Numbered from the stretch's first letter, positions 21,380 to 29,583 are shown. The stretch: DNA of 64,000 bases from Bosea sp. RAC05 (GCF_001713455.1 NZ_CP016464.1:176001-240000), one strand, 5' to 3'. The notes: generated from the sequence alone by a model not told the origin. Program-made: numbers and translations.

Positions 21380-22446
21380 CATCGTCGCCTCAGAAGAAGC
21401 GCCAGCCTCGGACCCTCGCCAAGGACCGTTGGACTCCCGAACAGCGAAGCATCGTTGCCATCGCAAGCGAAGGATCATTCGACCCCCGCGAGAAGCGCAA
21501 GGAGTTGCGTGAATCGACGCAGCGCAATCTGTCCCAGGTGCTCGGGTTTTTCCTCGGCTACCTCGATCGCCTGCATCCTCACATGGTCAGTCTGCCCCTC
21601 GCGCAGAGCCTCACTCAAGAAGCGCTTGAGGGGTTCCGCAACGATCTCGCGACGACGAACACGCCCCGGTCCGTCCTGACGCTGATGGATCGCCTCAAGA
21701 TGCTGTGTGCGCGAGCGGAGCTGCCCGAAGTGGCAAAGGTCATCGCCACGATCGCAGGATCATCCCCAGGGCGAGCCTACGTACCACCGCCGCGAGCAAG
21801 CGCACGCCAGGTCTACCGCGCGGCCAAAGCCTATTTCCTGCTGCGGGTCCGCGAGATCCGTCGGCTCGGCTTCGGTCGGCGCGAAAAGGCGCGTGAACGA
21901 CGCGCGGCGAGCGAAGCGCTGACGGCGCTCACGATCATGTTTCTGACGCAGCTTCCGTTGCGCATCAAAAACGTGCTGGCGCTGGACCTTGGCGTTCAAA
22001 TCATCATCCACGATGACACGATCGTCCTGCTCCTCCCTGGCGAACAAATGAAAAGCAGGCGGGATTTCGATGCGATCCTTGGGAAAGAGCTGAGTGATTG
22101 TGTCCGTCTCTATTTGCGAATCGTCCGGCCCATCCTCGCCAAGGCCGCGTCCCCAAATGCCCTGCTGCTGGGTGCCAAGGGTGGAAGGCTCGCCTATCCC
22201 ACGGCCTACAGCCGGATCCGAAGGATGACGCAACAACTCGTGGGAGAGCGGATTAACCCACATGCCTTCCGCAGGCTGATGGCGGTCTGGGCTCGCAACG
22301 ACGAACGTTTAGGTCTGGACGTAGCTTGGCGCCAGAACCAGCATGTCGGTCCCAAGGAGACAGACAGGACCTACGCACCGCCCCGTGTCGAAGTCGGCAA
22401 AAGCGTCTATCAGGCAGCCTGGAAGCGCGCGCCGGACCCGACCTGA
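21376..22446 (+). CDS. Tyrosine recombinase (integrase family), catalytic residues present
   Basis: 356 residues. Residues 1-140 form an N-terminal core-binding-like part; the catalytic domain follows. Visible residues: Arg 196 (LPLRIKNVLAL), Lys 226 (GEQMKSRRDF), His 296 and Arg 299 (PHAFRR), His 323 (NQHVG) and Tyr 333 (DRTYAPP). This complete R-K-HxxR-H-Y set predicts DNA strand cleavage and rejoining. Overlap with the preceding degenerate family member implies they act as a pair, as in multi-recombinase transposons. It differs clearly from the island integrase at 44790, so it belongs to a separate mobile unit. Confidence 0.75.
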   Translation: MTSSPQKKRQPRTLAKDRWTPEQRSIVAIASEGSFDPREKRKELRESTQRNLSQVLGFFLGYLDRLHPHMVSLPLAQSLTQEALEGFRNDLATTNTPRSVLTLMDRLKMLCARAELPEVAKVIATIAGSSPGRAYVPPPRASARQVYRAAKAYFLLRVREIRRLGFGRREKARERRAASEALTALTIMFLTQLPLRIKNVLALDLGVQIIIHDDTIVLLLPGEQMKSRRDFDAILGKELSDCVRLYLRIVRPILAKAASPNALLLGAKGGRLAYPTAYSRIRRMTQQLVGERINPHAFRRLMAVWARNDERLGLDVAWRQNQHVGPKETDRTYAPPRVEVGKSVYQAAWKRAPDPT

Positions 22447-22846
22447 CAGGAATGAAGCAAGTTCGCGCTCTGGAGCTCTTCGGAGCCAGCGCGCTTTCGC
22501 ACAGGTTGGAGGGGCACTGTCGCCCGACGTCATCGTGAGAACTGCAGCCATTGCTGCGCCGAGCTGACGAAAGTGCTGATCGTACCGCAAGGCCGGCCAT
22601 GAAGAAAACGCCCGAGCGGGCTACCGCAACCCTCCCTGCTACGTGACACAACCGGCCTTCCAAGCGATTGCGGCAGCAAGTCGTGGCGATTTGGGATCCG
22701 CGCGCCATCGGCCTCGCAGGTGAGGCGCGCATCTCGCCTCAGATCCGACGCTCATGGATTCGCATCAGGCGTAGGCACCAACCTTCAGCGGAAGTTCCGT
22801 TCAACCGACAGAGTTCTTGCCGATAATGAGTAAGGACCCCCACAAC
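22447..22846. other. Non-coding stretch after the recombinase pair
   Basis: About 400 bases with no convincing gene, RNA or repeat. It must hold the promoter of the next gene unless the recombinases are read through. Recombination sites for the pair could lie here, but no inverted or direct repeat was recognised. Confidence 0.35.
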
Positions 22847-23554
22847 ATGTCGAAGCTTTCATATGTCGAATTCAAGGAGGCCATCGCGCAGGCCAGCGCG
22901 CTGGAGCTTACCGGTGTCATCCATCTCGCAACGAACCAACTGCAGTCTCTGCATGCCACGCCAATGGAGGCGCCCTTCAGCTTGCGGGCCGATGCCCGGA
23001 CGATGCCCATCGAAGCGCGAGGCCTGGACGTCACCATCTACCTGGCGGGCTGCACAGGCCTGAGGCAGCGTTCCGTGATTGTCGGCCGCCCGATCTACAA
23101 GATCGGTACAACGACACGGCGCGACGTGGACGGGCGGGTGAATGACCTCTCAAAGGTGCGCTACGCCGGATATGACCCGCATTCCGGCGGGCATTGTGAG
23201 GGTTTCGACGATTACACGCGCATTGCGTTCAAAGAACCCGGTCAGGCGCTCCCGCAGGGTCTGCGACTCCATGATGGATGTCTGGTGGCCGAGCTCCCGC
23301 CCAACTTGTCGCGCAGCCAGTTCGAGGCGCGTTTTCGCCAGGCCCTTATGGCACACTCCGTGTCGGAGTGGGCGCAGTCTGGCGACGGTGAAGCCTGTCT
23401 GTCGACGCGCGGCTTGCACGTTGAGCAGCTTCCAACACTGACGCGGTTCGCCTACGGCGCGGTCAGGGCGAAGGAACTCTATGTGCTTTCTGCGGCCCCG
23501 ATGACAATGATCGTGGCGAAAGCCGCTGCATCGGTCTGCGGCAGAGGTGACTGA
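22847..23554 (+). CDS. Protein with T5orf172/GIY-YIG-like segment, function unknown
   Basis: 235 residues from the chosen ATG. The central segment RPIYKIGTTTRRDVDGRVND, followed by a YAGYD segment, resembles the start of T5orf172/MUG113 domains, a GIY-YIG nuclease relative in which Tyr-x-x-Gly-x-T is followed by a basic helix. No other catalytic residue could be assigned, so nuclease activity is only suggested. The start is uncertain: ATG at 22826 and TTG at 22817 are in frame, and AAGGA lies rather far upstream of 22847. A hairpin terminator follows at 23691. Confidence 0.5.
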   Translation: MSKLSYVEFKEAIAQASALELTGVIHLATNQLQSLHATPMEAPFSLRADARTMPIEARGLDVTIYLAGCTGLRQRSVIVGRPIYKIGTTTRRDVDGRVNDLSKVRYAGYDPHSGGHCEGFDDYTRIAFKEPGQALPQGLRLHDGCLVAELPPNLSRSQFEARFRQALMAHSVSEWAQSGDGEACLSTRGLHVEQLPTLTRFAYGAVRAKELYVLSAAPMTMIVAKAAASVCGRGD

Positions 23555-23690
23555 GGCCATCAACGGCCTCAGGCGCCGACGCAGCGTTCCGGCGGCCAAC
23601 TTCGACACGCGACGGGAGACAACGGTTCTACCATTTGCGGCGTCTTATGGAGCGCTGGCGATCCTGATCTCGTAATTGGGTCAACCAAGA

Positions 23691-23719
23691 GGGCGTCGGC
23701 CACCGGGGCGGCGCCCTTT
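23691..23719 (+). terminator. Probable intrinsic terminator after the T5orf172-like gene
   Basis: GC-rich inverted repeat GGGCG...CGCCC with a long loop, followed by TTTCTC. The stem is short, so strength is uncertain. Confidence 0.4.
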
Positions 23720-23787
23720 CTCATGACCAGGAGGTGAAACGGGACTGCAGCCGCAGCACCCCAGTGAAGCTCAGCCCGGATTCCCCG

Positions 23788-24924
23788 ATGACCACGAAGT
23801 CCAGCCGCCCGCGCAAGAAGCGCGCATCCTCATCGATCTCGTCGCCAAGCCCGGTCGGCCTGCACCTCTTCGACTATCATGATGTCGATCGTCGCCTGCA
23901 TGGCGACGGCATCATGGCCTCAACCAGTGACGACGAGGGCAACGCCCAAGCGAGGCAGCGCGCGCTCTGGCGCCGGCTTTACGAGGACGAGCGCGGCTCC
24001 TGGCGCAGCTTGCTCGTGCCCGATGCCGAGATGATCGCCCGCATCGCCGCGCTCGACCTGACCTGTCCGCAGTTCGCGCCCGTCACTGCTTGGATCTTGC
24101 GCACCGCTACGCTGGCCATGGCCGGAGGCCAGCCGCTTCGTCTCGACCCTTGTGTGCTGCTCGGCGCCCCCGGTGTCGGCAAAACCTACTACGCCCGTCG
24201 CCTCGCCCAGGCTTTTGACGTCATGACGCTGACGATCCCGATGAACTTAATGACGGACAGGGGCACCTGGTTCAGCGGGCTGGCGCCGGTCTGGCGGGCA
24301 AGCGCGCCCGGCAAGGTCGCTCAGCTCTTGCTCGACTCGAACTGCGCCAGCCCCGTCATCGTCATTGATGAAATCGAGAAGGCCAGCCCGCTCAATCCGG
24401 CGGAAACACCGATCAATGTGCTGCATTCCTTGCTCGAACGCGAAAATGCCCAGGCTTTTACCGACGATTTCATCGAAATCGCCCTCAGAGCAGATCACAT
24501 CATCTGGTTAGCGACAGCGAACGACCTATCGCCGCTACCGGCCTCGATCGTCGATAGGCTCATTGCCTTCGAGATCACGCTGGAATCCAGCCAGCTGCTG
24601 GCGATCCAGCGCTCGCTCTTCGACGAGGCCAACGTTGCCACGGGCGGACTGTTCGCTCGGCCGACAGACGCACTCTTCGAGCAGATCATGGCGCAGACGC
24701 CCCGCGCGATGAGCCGGCTCTGGCCCATCGCCTTCGGCTTCGCGTGCATGGAGGGGCGCCGGCACGTGACGCGCGCCGATATCGTCCAGGCTGAAGCAGT
24801 GCTGCGGCTCGATCAGGGCGGCAAGAGCCGGATCGGGTTCCTGAGCGGGTTGCCGGCCAAGGGGGTGAAGACGGATCCGAGCGAGGCCCTGGTCCTGCCC
24901 AAGAGCCCGGAGAGGAAGCGATGA
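23788..24924 (+). CDS. Lon-like AAA ATPase lacking a protease domain
   Basis: 378 residues from the ATG at 23788. The AAA module has Walker A GAPGVGKT (about 126-133), the Lon-type segment MTDRGTWFSGLAPVW, Walker B VIVIDEIEKA (about 190-199), sensor 1 WLATANDLSPLP (about 241-252) and an Arg-finger-like SIVDRL. It ends with a small helical lid and no Ser-Lys protease domain, so it is an ATP-driven remodelling factor rather than a protease. In-frame GTG codons at 23734 and 23764 are alternative starts; a strong AGGAGGTGAA at 23729 suits neither perfectly. The next gene overlaps by four bases, suggesting a working pair. Confidence 0.75.
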   Translation: MTTKSSRPRKKRASSSISSPSPVGLHLFDYHDVDRRLHGDGIMASTSDDEGNAQARQRALWRRLYEDERGSWRSLLVPDAEMIARIAALDLTCPQFAPVTAWILRTATLAMAGGQPLRLDPCVLLGAPGVGKTYYARRLAQAFDVMTLTIPMNLMTDRGTWFSGLAPVWRASAPGKVAQLLLDSNCASPVIVIDEIEKASPLNPAETPINVLHSLLERENAQAFTDDFIEIALRADHIIWLATANDLSPLPASIVDRLIAFEITLESSQLLAIQRSLFDEANVATGGLFARPTDALFEQIMAQTPRAMSRLWPIAFGFACMEGRRHVTRADIVQAEAVLRLDQGGKSRIGFLSGLPAKGVKTDPSEALVLPKSPERKR

Positions 24925-25898
24925 CGAAAGGGAGACAGCGAGGAAGGGGACCGAAGAACCCCCGAGAACCTCAGACGACCTCTTCACCAGAAAGTTACAT
25001 CCACATGACCAAGTCCAACCCGCGAGCGTCCGCTTCGAAGAGCCTCGCCTCCCTGCAGATCGACACGAACCCGCGCGCAGTCATCGACGAAATTTCGGCC
25101 TTACGCCTTCACCGGCCTAGTGCCGTCGACTACGCCGCCTTCGTCAACAATCCCGCTTGTGTCGCCGATATGGTCGAGCGTGCCCGACTGCATGCAGACC
25201 AGGTCGCACGCTTCGTCACGCTTGCGCAGGTGAGCCCGCCCAGCACGGTGACGCAAAATCTCCCCCAGCTCTACGCGCTCGTCCTTCTAAACATGACCGC
25301 CACGGTCGCTGTTGCGATCATGCCGGCCCACAACGGCGCCGATCGGCATGCGCGCTGCCAGCAGGGCGCGGCCTTTCTCCAGAGCTTGGAAAACCCCGAC
25401 GAGAACGAGCTGCGCCATCTTGCCGAGATCGCCTTCGAACTGCCCCATCGTGACGCGCATACCATTGCCCGGGACGCCATTGCCTTCGCCAGCCGTGGCC
25501 ATGGCGAAGAACCTAAGCCCAGCCGCGCTACGATCCACTGGATTGAGGAGAACGCCACACTCCGCAACTGGCTCAAGCGCAGGACAGAGGTCAGCGTGTT
25601 GCTGGCTGAAGCCCGACAGCATGCCATCATGCTGGATCGCTTCGAGGCCTCCTTCGACCAAGACGATCTGCCTCCGATAGCTCGTGACGCGGTCGCCGAG
25701 GCCTGCGAGGGCGCTCTCCACCAGCATGTGCTCGCGCTCGCTGAACTCGCGCTGTCGCCGGTAACTGTCACTACCGACCAAATCCTCGAAGCCGCCCATG
25801 CCAGCGTCACCACCCGCACCAAGCTCCAGGCGGGGCTGCTCATCGCCATCGCGGTCGGACAGCACTACCGCGCCATGCTCGCCGCCAATCCATGCTGA
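24921..25898 (+). CDS. Unknown helical protein coupled to the Lon-like AAA ATPase
   Basis: 325 residues, not recognised. It is mostly alpha-helical by eye, with a Ser/Thr/Pro-rich first 45 residues and Ala/Leu-rich helices later (LAELALSPVTVTTDQILEAA). There is no obvious catalytic motif, signal peptide or membrane helix; one mildly hydrophobic stretch (LYALVLLNMTATVAVAIM) occurs near residue 120. Its ATG overlaps the AAA gene stop (ATGA) and follows AGAGGAAG, so co-translation is likely. A later ATG at 25005 is possible. A substrate adaptor or regulator of the ATPase is a reasonable guess from context only. Confidence 0.6.
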   Translation: MTKGRQRGRGPKNPREPQTTSSPESYIHMTKSNPRASASKSLASLQIDTNPRAVIDEISALRLHRPSAVDYAAFVNNPACVADMVERARLHADQVARFVTLAQVSPPSTVTQNLPQLYALVLLNMTATVAVAIMPAHNGADRHARCQQGAAFLQSLENPDENELRHLAEIAFELPHRDAHTIARDAIAFASRGHGEEPKPSRATIHWIEENATLRNWLKRRTEVSVLLAEARQHAIMLDRFEASFDQDDLPPIARDAVAEACEGALHQHVLALAELALSPVTVTTDQILEAAHASVTTRTKLQAGLLIAIAVGQHYRAMLAANPC

Positions 25899-25974
25899 GA
25901 GGCGCGTATGGCGGGAGCAAGCTCCCCCTGGGACGCGGTTGGCGTTCGCCAGCCGCTGTAATGGACAGGGAAGG

Positions 25975-26000
25975 ACAGGCGCCCTCGCGGCGCCTGTTTC
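25975..26000 (+). terminator. Intrinsic terminator after the AAA gene pair
   Basis: Perfect 9-bp stem ACAGGCGCC / GGCGCCTGT with a 5-base loop, ending in TTTC. It separates the AAA pair from the next gene, which must therefore have its own promoter or rely on readthrough. Confidence 0.65.
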
Positions 26001-26060
26001 GATTCAGGGACTGAGGAGGACGCGCAGCCGATGGGGCTGTACCCACACGAAAGAGCAACC

Positions 26061-27053
26061 ATGACCGATAAGAAGAACCGGGACCTGACAGGTCCCCATG
26101 AAGGCGGGGCCGTCGACCGGCCGGAACTCCGGACCGATCTCGACCCGATCGCAATCGCAACCGAGCTGGTCAGCGACGACCCCTCCGTCGCCGAGCTCGT
26201 CGCCTTCCGCGCGGCGATCCCCGATCTGAAGGAGGCGGCTCGGCAGGCCAAGCGCCTCCTCGACGAGGCAATGCGGGTCAGGTTGACGCCAGGCTTCGAC
26301 GCCGCGCCCCAGATCGCGGTTGGACTGATGCTCATCGGCCAATCCCTCACGGCCCTGACGGCAATCTGGCCGACCGACACCCTCGACTGCGCCGAGGCAA
26401 AGCTGGCCTTGGCCGAGGCGATCGGCCCGTGGGACCGCGATCAGGGGGGCGACTATGTCCCGGCGCTCGCGCCGGCGACGGCGACCCGCATTCGCGTCAA
26501 GCGCGCCGCTCTGAACGTCGGCGAGCTGATGGTGCCGCCTGGACCCGCCGTGCCCTCGGCGCACGATCGAGGCCTCGGCGACTGGCCCCTTAAGCACTAC
26601 GACCTCACCATCCTCGTCGAGCCCCAGGGCGGCCCGCCGATGTTCGTCGACCCCGACGCGCAGCGCTGGATCGAGTTGCTAGCGCAGGCCCCCGATCTTG
26701 GCCGGTTGGCCAAGCGCGTCGAGCGGATGCTCAAGACGGCGGACAAGCTGTTCGCGCTGGCGCGGACCCCGGCCGAAGACGCCACGGAGCTGCGCCGGGC
26801 CGCGGAAGGTGCACAGATCGCGGCCTATATGACGGCCGCACGTGTCGCGGTCTGGCCGGTCGCGAAGGGGTCCGATGGCGTCAAAGCCAAGAAGAGGGTT
26901 GCCAAGGCCATCGATGACCGCGCTTGCCGCGCCGATCCGCTCAACATGCAGGCCGCCATCCGCATGGCCTTTGAGGACGCGTCCTGGCTCTCCAGGCTCG
27001 CCGGAGGCGACCGCATGGCGACGGGCGTGCCGATCTGGATCGAGATCGTCTGA
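26061..27053 (+). CDS. Unknown protein, last large gene of the recombinase unit
   Basis: 330 residues, not recognised. Charged and Ala/Leu-rich segments (DLKEAARQAKRLLDEAMRVR, RLAKRVERMLKTADKLFALA) suggest a soluble helical protein. One hydrophobic stretch (AAPQIAVGLMLIGQSLTALT, about 83-102) may be buried rather than membrane-spanning. There is no motif of known enzymes. The start is uncertain: an in-frame ATG at 26031 has GAGGAGGA ten bases away, whereas 26061 has AAAGAG at five. The stop codon abuts a palindrome cluster (27052-27250), which could be a binding region for this or a neighbouring protein. Confidence 0.55.
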   Translation: MTDKKNRDLTGPHEGGAVDRPELRTDLDPIAIATELVSDDPSVAELVAFRAAIPDLKEAARQAKRLLDEAMRVRLTPGFDAAPQIAVGLMLIGQSLTALTAIWPTDTLDCAEAKLALAEAIGPWDRDQGGDYVPALAPATATRIRVKRAALNVGELMVPPGPAVPSAHDRGLGDWPLKHYDLTILVEPQGGPPMFVDPDAQRWIELLAQAPDLGRLAKRVERMLKTADKLFALARTPAEDATELRRAAEGAQIAAYMTAARVAVWPVAKGSDGVKAKKRVAKAIDDRACRADPLNMQAAIRMAFEDASWLSRLAGGDRMATGVPIWIEIV

Positions 27054-27250
27054 ACGACGTTCGTTGTCATGACGGCGACCTCGAACGTCGTTCGATGATC
27101 GAAAATGCGACGGGTGCCCTCGGCCGCTTTAAATCGATGAACGCAGTGCCATGAGGCATCGCGAAGGCGTCGTCGGAATGACGTAGATGAGCTCGAACGT
27201 CGTTCGGCGGCGCCGGGTGCCACGATCCGATGGACGTCGAACGATGTTCA
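27052..27250. repeat. Four palindromes of the form CGAACGtCGTTCG
   Basis: GAACGACGTTC at 27052-27062, TCGAACGTCGTTCGA at 27081-27095 (perfect 7-bp arms), CGAACGTCGTTCG at 27194-27206 and an imperfect CGAACGATGTTCA at 27238-27250. Four related sites in 200 bp with no gene between them suggest a multi-site protein binding region such as an operator array, iterons or a recombination/partition site. The spacing differs from the alphaproteobacterial LexA box (direct GAAC repeats). Confidence 0.6.
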
Positions 27251-27257
27251 TTCTGGA

Positions 27258-27285
27258 CGGGCGGTGCTGCGGCGCCGCCCGTTTT
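27258..27285 (+). terminator. Intrinsic terminator downstream of the recombinase unit
   Basis: Stem CGGGCGG / CCGCCCG followed by TTTT, on the plus strand, 205 bases after the last large gene and just after the palindrome cluster. Confidence 0.65.
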
Positions 27286-27306
27286 CGCCGATGGTGGTGT
27301 TGAAGT

Positions 27307-27426
27307 GTGATCCGTCCCACGGCGTCGCGCCCATTCAACCTCGTCGATGGTTTCGTGGCCTTCCTGCGCGAACAACTTGCCGAGCTCGCGGCGGACATGA
27401 AGCCGGGAGAAGACGCTCAGCTCTAG
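27307..27426 (+). CDS. Possible 39-residue small protein or 3' gene remnant
   Basis: GTG start to TAG, encoding a short peptide with the plausible helix FVAFLREQLAELAADMKPG. The frame opens just after a terminator and its last bases overlap the convergent MFS gene stop. It has no clear ribosome-binding site. It may be the surviving 3' end of a gene lost at the element boundary. Support is weak. Confidence 0.2.
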   Translation: MIRPTASRPFNLVDGFVAFLREQLAELAADMKPGEDAQL

Positions 27427-28649
27427 AACCGGCGGGACAAATACAGCGTGAAACCGGAAGCCACCACCGTCATCACGCCGGAGGCGATGAAGACGACCGG
27501 CAATGGCAGGACGAGCAGGAGCACCGCGAAGAGACCGGCGGGAACGATCTGCGCCACGTCGCGATATGTGCTGAAGATGGGCGTCATCCGCATGCGCTGA
27601 TGCGGGCGCACCGCACGCAGGAACAGGACATTGCCCATGCCGTCGATGGCACTCATCGCGAGGGCAGCGACGAGTAGCATCGCTGCTGCGCCGTAGGCGC
27701 TAATCGTCGTGAGTGGAGCGACGGCGATCGTGCACAGGCCGCAAAGAGCATAGCCGGACATCAGGACGTTTCGCGTGCCTAATCGACGGGCAAGCCGCCC
27801 CCAGAGCGGTGCGAGCAGCAGCAATGTCGAGCCGAGCGACACGAGCACGCCGCCTGCGGACGGGCCAAGCCCGTAGCTGATGGCGAAAATCGGCGCATAA
27901 ACGAGATACATGCACCACCACGCCGCTCGGGCGACCGCGAGCAGCCATGCCAGGCGCAGACGCGGCTGAGCCCAGAACCGCCCCAGATCGGCCCAGCTCG
28001 GCGCGATCGATGCGGCATGGGCCGAGGGCGTCGGGCCTTGTGGCTTCAGCCGCATAAGCAGGAGCGGCGTCAACAAGGCACAGGCAGCGCTTGTCGCCAA
28101 TGGCAGCCAGGGGCCGGTCGACTGCGCCAGAGAGACGCCGAGCCATGGCCCGATCGCATAGCTCGCACCGGCGAGAAAGATCCGCCTCGGCTCGAATGCG
28201 GAGAGGGTGCGCCGGGGAACATATTGCAGGACATAGAGGCTCATCACGTTCTCAAAGGTCAGCACCATCAGAACATGCAGAACAAGGCCGATGGCCAGTC
28301 CGAAGCCGGAGGCGGTACTCAGCGCCACGGCCGAGCCGACCCCGCTCGCCGCCGCGCCGATCAGGAGCATCGAGCGGCCGAGCCGCGACAAGAGCCAAGG
28401 CAAAGCAACACTCGCGGCGATGCCGAACAGGCTGGCGACGAAATAGAGTTCGCTGACCCGCTGTGCCGTCCCCAGCATCGCATAGGCGACGACCGGGATC
28501 AGCGTGATCACCATCGTGCGCGCCAGGACCGTCAGCGCATAGATGCCGACCAGCCCCCATTCCGAGGGCATGACCGGTTCGGGTCGTGAAGGCGAGCCCT
28601 CCAAGCTGCCGGCCTCCGCGATTAGGGCCGAGGGCCGCGGCCATGGCAC
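27423..28649 (-). CDS. Major facilitator superfamily transporter
   Basis: 408 residues if started at 28649, with about twelve hydrophobic helices and a basic loop after helix 2 (LSRLGRSMLLIG, the MFS motif A position). It is the last gene of the catabolic operon and overlaps the preceding cyclodeaminase-like gene by 28 bases. A shorter start at 28571 (MPSEWGLVG), just before helix 1, is equally likely; neither has a strong ribosome-binding site. It probably moves the pathway substrate or product across the inner membrane; nothing in the sequence shows which. Confidence 0.8.
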   Translation of the reverse strand: MPWPRPSALIAEAGSLEGSPSRPEPVMPSEWGLVGIYALTVLARTMVITLIPVVAYAMLGTAQRVSELYFVASLFGIAASVALPWLLSRLGRSMLLIGAAASGVGSAVALSTASGFGLAIGLVLHVLMVLTFENVMSLYVLQYVPRRTLSAFEPRRIFLAGASYAIGPWLGVSLAQSTGPWLPLATSAACALLTPLLLMRLKPQGPTPSAHAASIAPSWADLGRFWAQPRLRLAWLLAVARAAWWCMYLVYAPIFAISYGLGPSAGGVLVSLGSTLLLLAPLWGRLARRLGTRNVLMSGYALCGLCTIAVAPLTTISAYGAAAMLLVAALAMSAIDGMGNVLFLRAVRPHQRMRMTPIFSTYRDVAQIVPAGLFAVLLLVLPLPVVFIASGVMTVVASGFTLYLSRRF

Positions 28650-29566
28650 AGCTCGGCAGCGACCAGATCCTCCAGCGAGCAGCCGACGGATTTGAACAGC
28701 GTGATGTCGTCGTCGGCCATTCGCCCGGCGACGGCGCCCCGCGTGAGGTCGAAAAGGTCGCCGGCGATGTCCTGGGGGAGGAGAACGCCGCGCGCGATCG
28801 CCTGGACGATCTCGCCGGCCTCCGCTTGCGCGCCCTCGCGCGTATCGACGAAAACGCGCGCACGCTTGATGGCCTCGTCGTCGGCCTCTCGCATCGTCGG
28901 CGTGAAGGCGCCGACGAGATCGAGATGGGCACCGGGCTGTAGCCAGGCACCATGGATCAGGGGCTCGGCGGCCAGCGTCCCGCAGGAGATGATGTCTGCC
29001 TCCTGCACGGCCCGTTCCAGGTCACCGGCGACCGTGGCGCCGAGACCCAGTCCGGCGAGCACGCCGACGATTTCTTCCGCCTTGCCGGGATCGCGTCCCC
29101 AGACCTGCACGCTTTCGATGGGCCTGACTGCGGCGTGGGCTTGTGCGAGCTTCGGCGCGAGCCGGCCGGTCCCGACCACCAGCAAGCTCCGCGACGCTGG
29201 CCGCGACAGAAAGGTCGAGGCCAGGGCGGAGGCCGCGGCGGTCCGCCTCGCGGTCAGTTCGCCGCCGTCGAATGTCGCCGCGATGGCGCCGGTCCGCGCA
29301 TCGATGAGCAGGTAATGTGCGCCGACCGCTGGCAGTCCGCGCATTCCATTGTCCGGGAACACGGTCACCGTTTTCAGGCCGATATACCGGCCCGGGCTCC
29401 ATGCCGGCATCAGCAGCAGGGTCGCATCGCGCTCGCCCGGCACCGGCACCGTATAGTGCGGGCGCGCCGGGCTTGTCGCGCCGCGCCGGAAGCCGTCCCT
29501 GAGCGCCTCGACCAGCGAGGGCCAGTCGAGTGCGTCTGCAACGTCGCTGTCGCTGAAGTGAGGCAT
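28622..29566 (-). CDS. Ornithine cyclodeaminase / mu-crystallin family enzyme
   Basis: 314 residues. The N-terminal dimer part has YIGLKTVTVFPDNG and the family's Lys region; the middle is a Rossmann fold (SLLVVGTGRLAPKLAQAHAA), followed by DIISCGTLAAEPLIHGAWLQPGAHLDLVGAF-type sequence typical of the family. Members are NAD(P)-dependent: ornithine cyclodeaminases, alanine/ketimine reductases or related imine reductases. The substrate here is unknown. In this operon, with CoA-dependent enzymes, reduction of an imine or keto intermediate is a fair guess. The start MPHFSDSDV is the natural family start. Confidence 0.85.
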   Translation of the reverse strand: MPHFSDSDVADALDWPSLVEALRDGFRRGATSPARPHYTVPVPGERDATLLLMPAWSPGRYIGLKTVTVFPDNGMRGLPAVGAHYLLIDARTGAIAATFDGGELTARRTAAASALASTFLSRPASRSLLVVGTGRLAPKLAQAHAAVRPIESVQVWGRDPGKAEEIVGVLAGLGLGATVAGDLERAVQEADIISCGTLAAEPLIHGAWLQPGAHLDLVGAFTPTMREADDEAIKRARVFVDTREGAQAEAGEIVQAIARGVLLPQDIAGDLFDLTRGAVAGRMADDDITLFKSVGCSLEDLVAAELCHGRGPRP

Positions 29567-29583
29567 CGCAAGGCTCCGGACGG

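Larger units (their letters stand above)
19955..27426. mobile_element. Candidate nested element: recombinase pair, T5orf172-like, Lon-like AAA and two unknowns
   Basis: Six plus-strand genes lie between a truncated minus-strand methylase and the end of a minus-strand MFS gene. The first two are tyrosine-recombinase family proteins. The left boundary is set by the abrupt loss of the methylase reading frame near 19955. The right boundary is uncertain; a cluster of four palindromes and a terminator occupy 27052-27285. No terminal repeats shared by both sides were found by eye, so the exact ends and the mobility are inference. Confidence 0.45.

Noticed and set aside
23734..23787. N-terminal extension of the AAA ATPase from GTG 23734
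   Set aside because: The only strong ribosome-binding sequence overlaps that GTG and the added residues have no recognisable feature; the ATG at 23788 was kept, with the alternative noted.
27052..27250. CRISPR array
   Set aside because: The repeats are short palindromes with irregular spacing and no spacer-like structure; no cas gene is present in the window.
27052..27250. LexA (SOS) boxes
   Set aside because: The alphaproteobacterial LexA site is a direct GAAC repeat with seven bases between; these are inverted with an odd centre.
19955..27426. Calling this a classic RIT element or Tn554-like transposon
   Set aside because: Only two recombinases are present rather than three, the first is degenerate, and no terminal repeats were found by eye.
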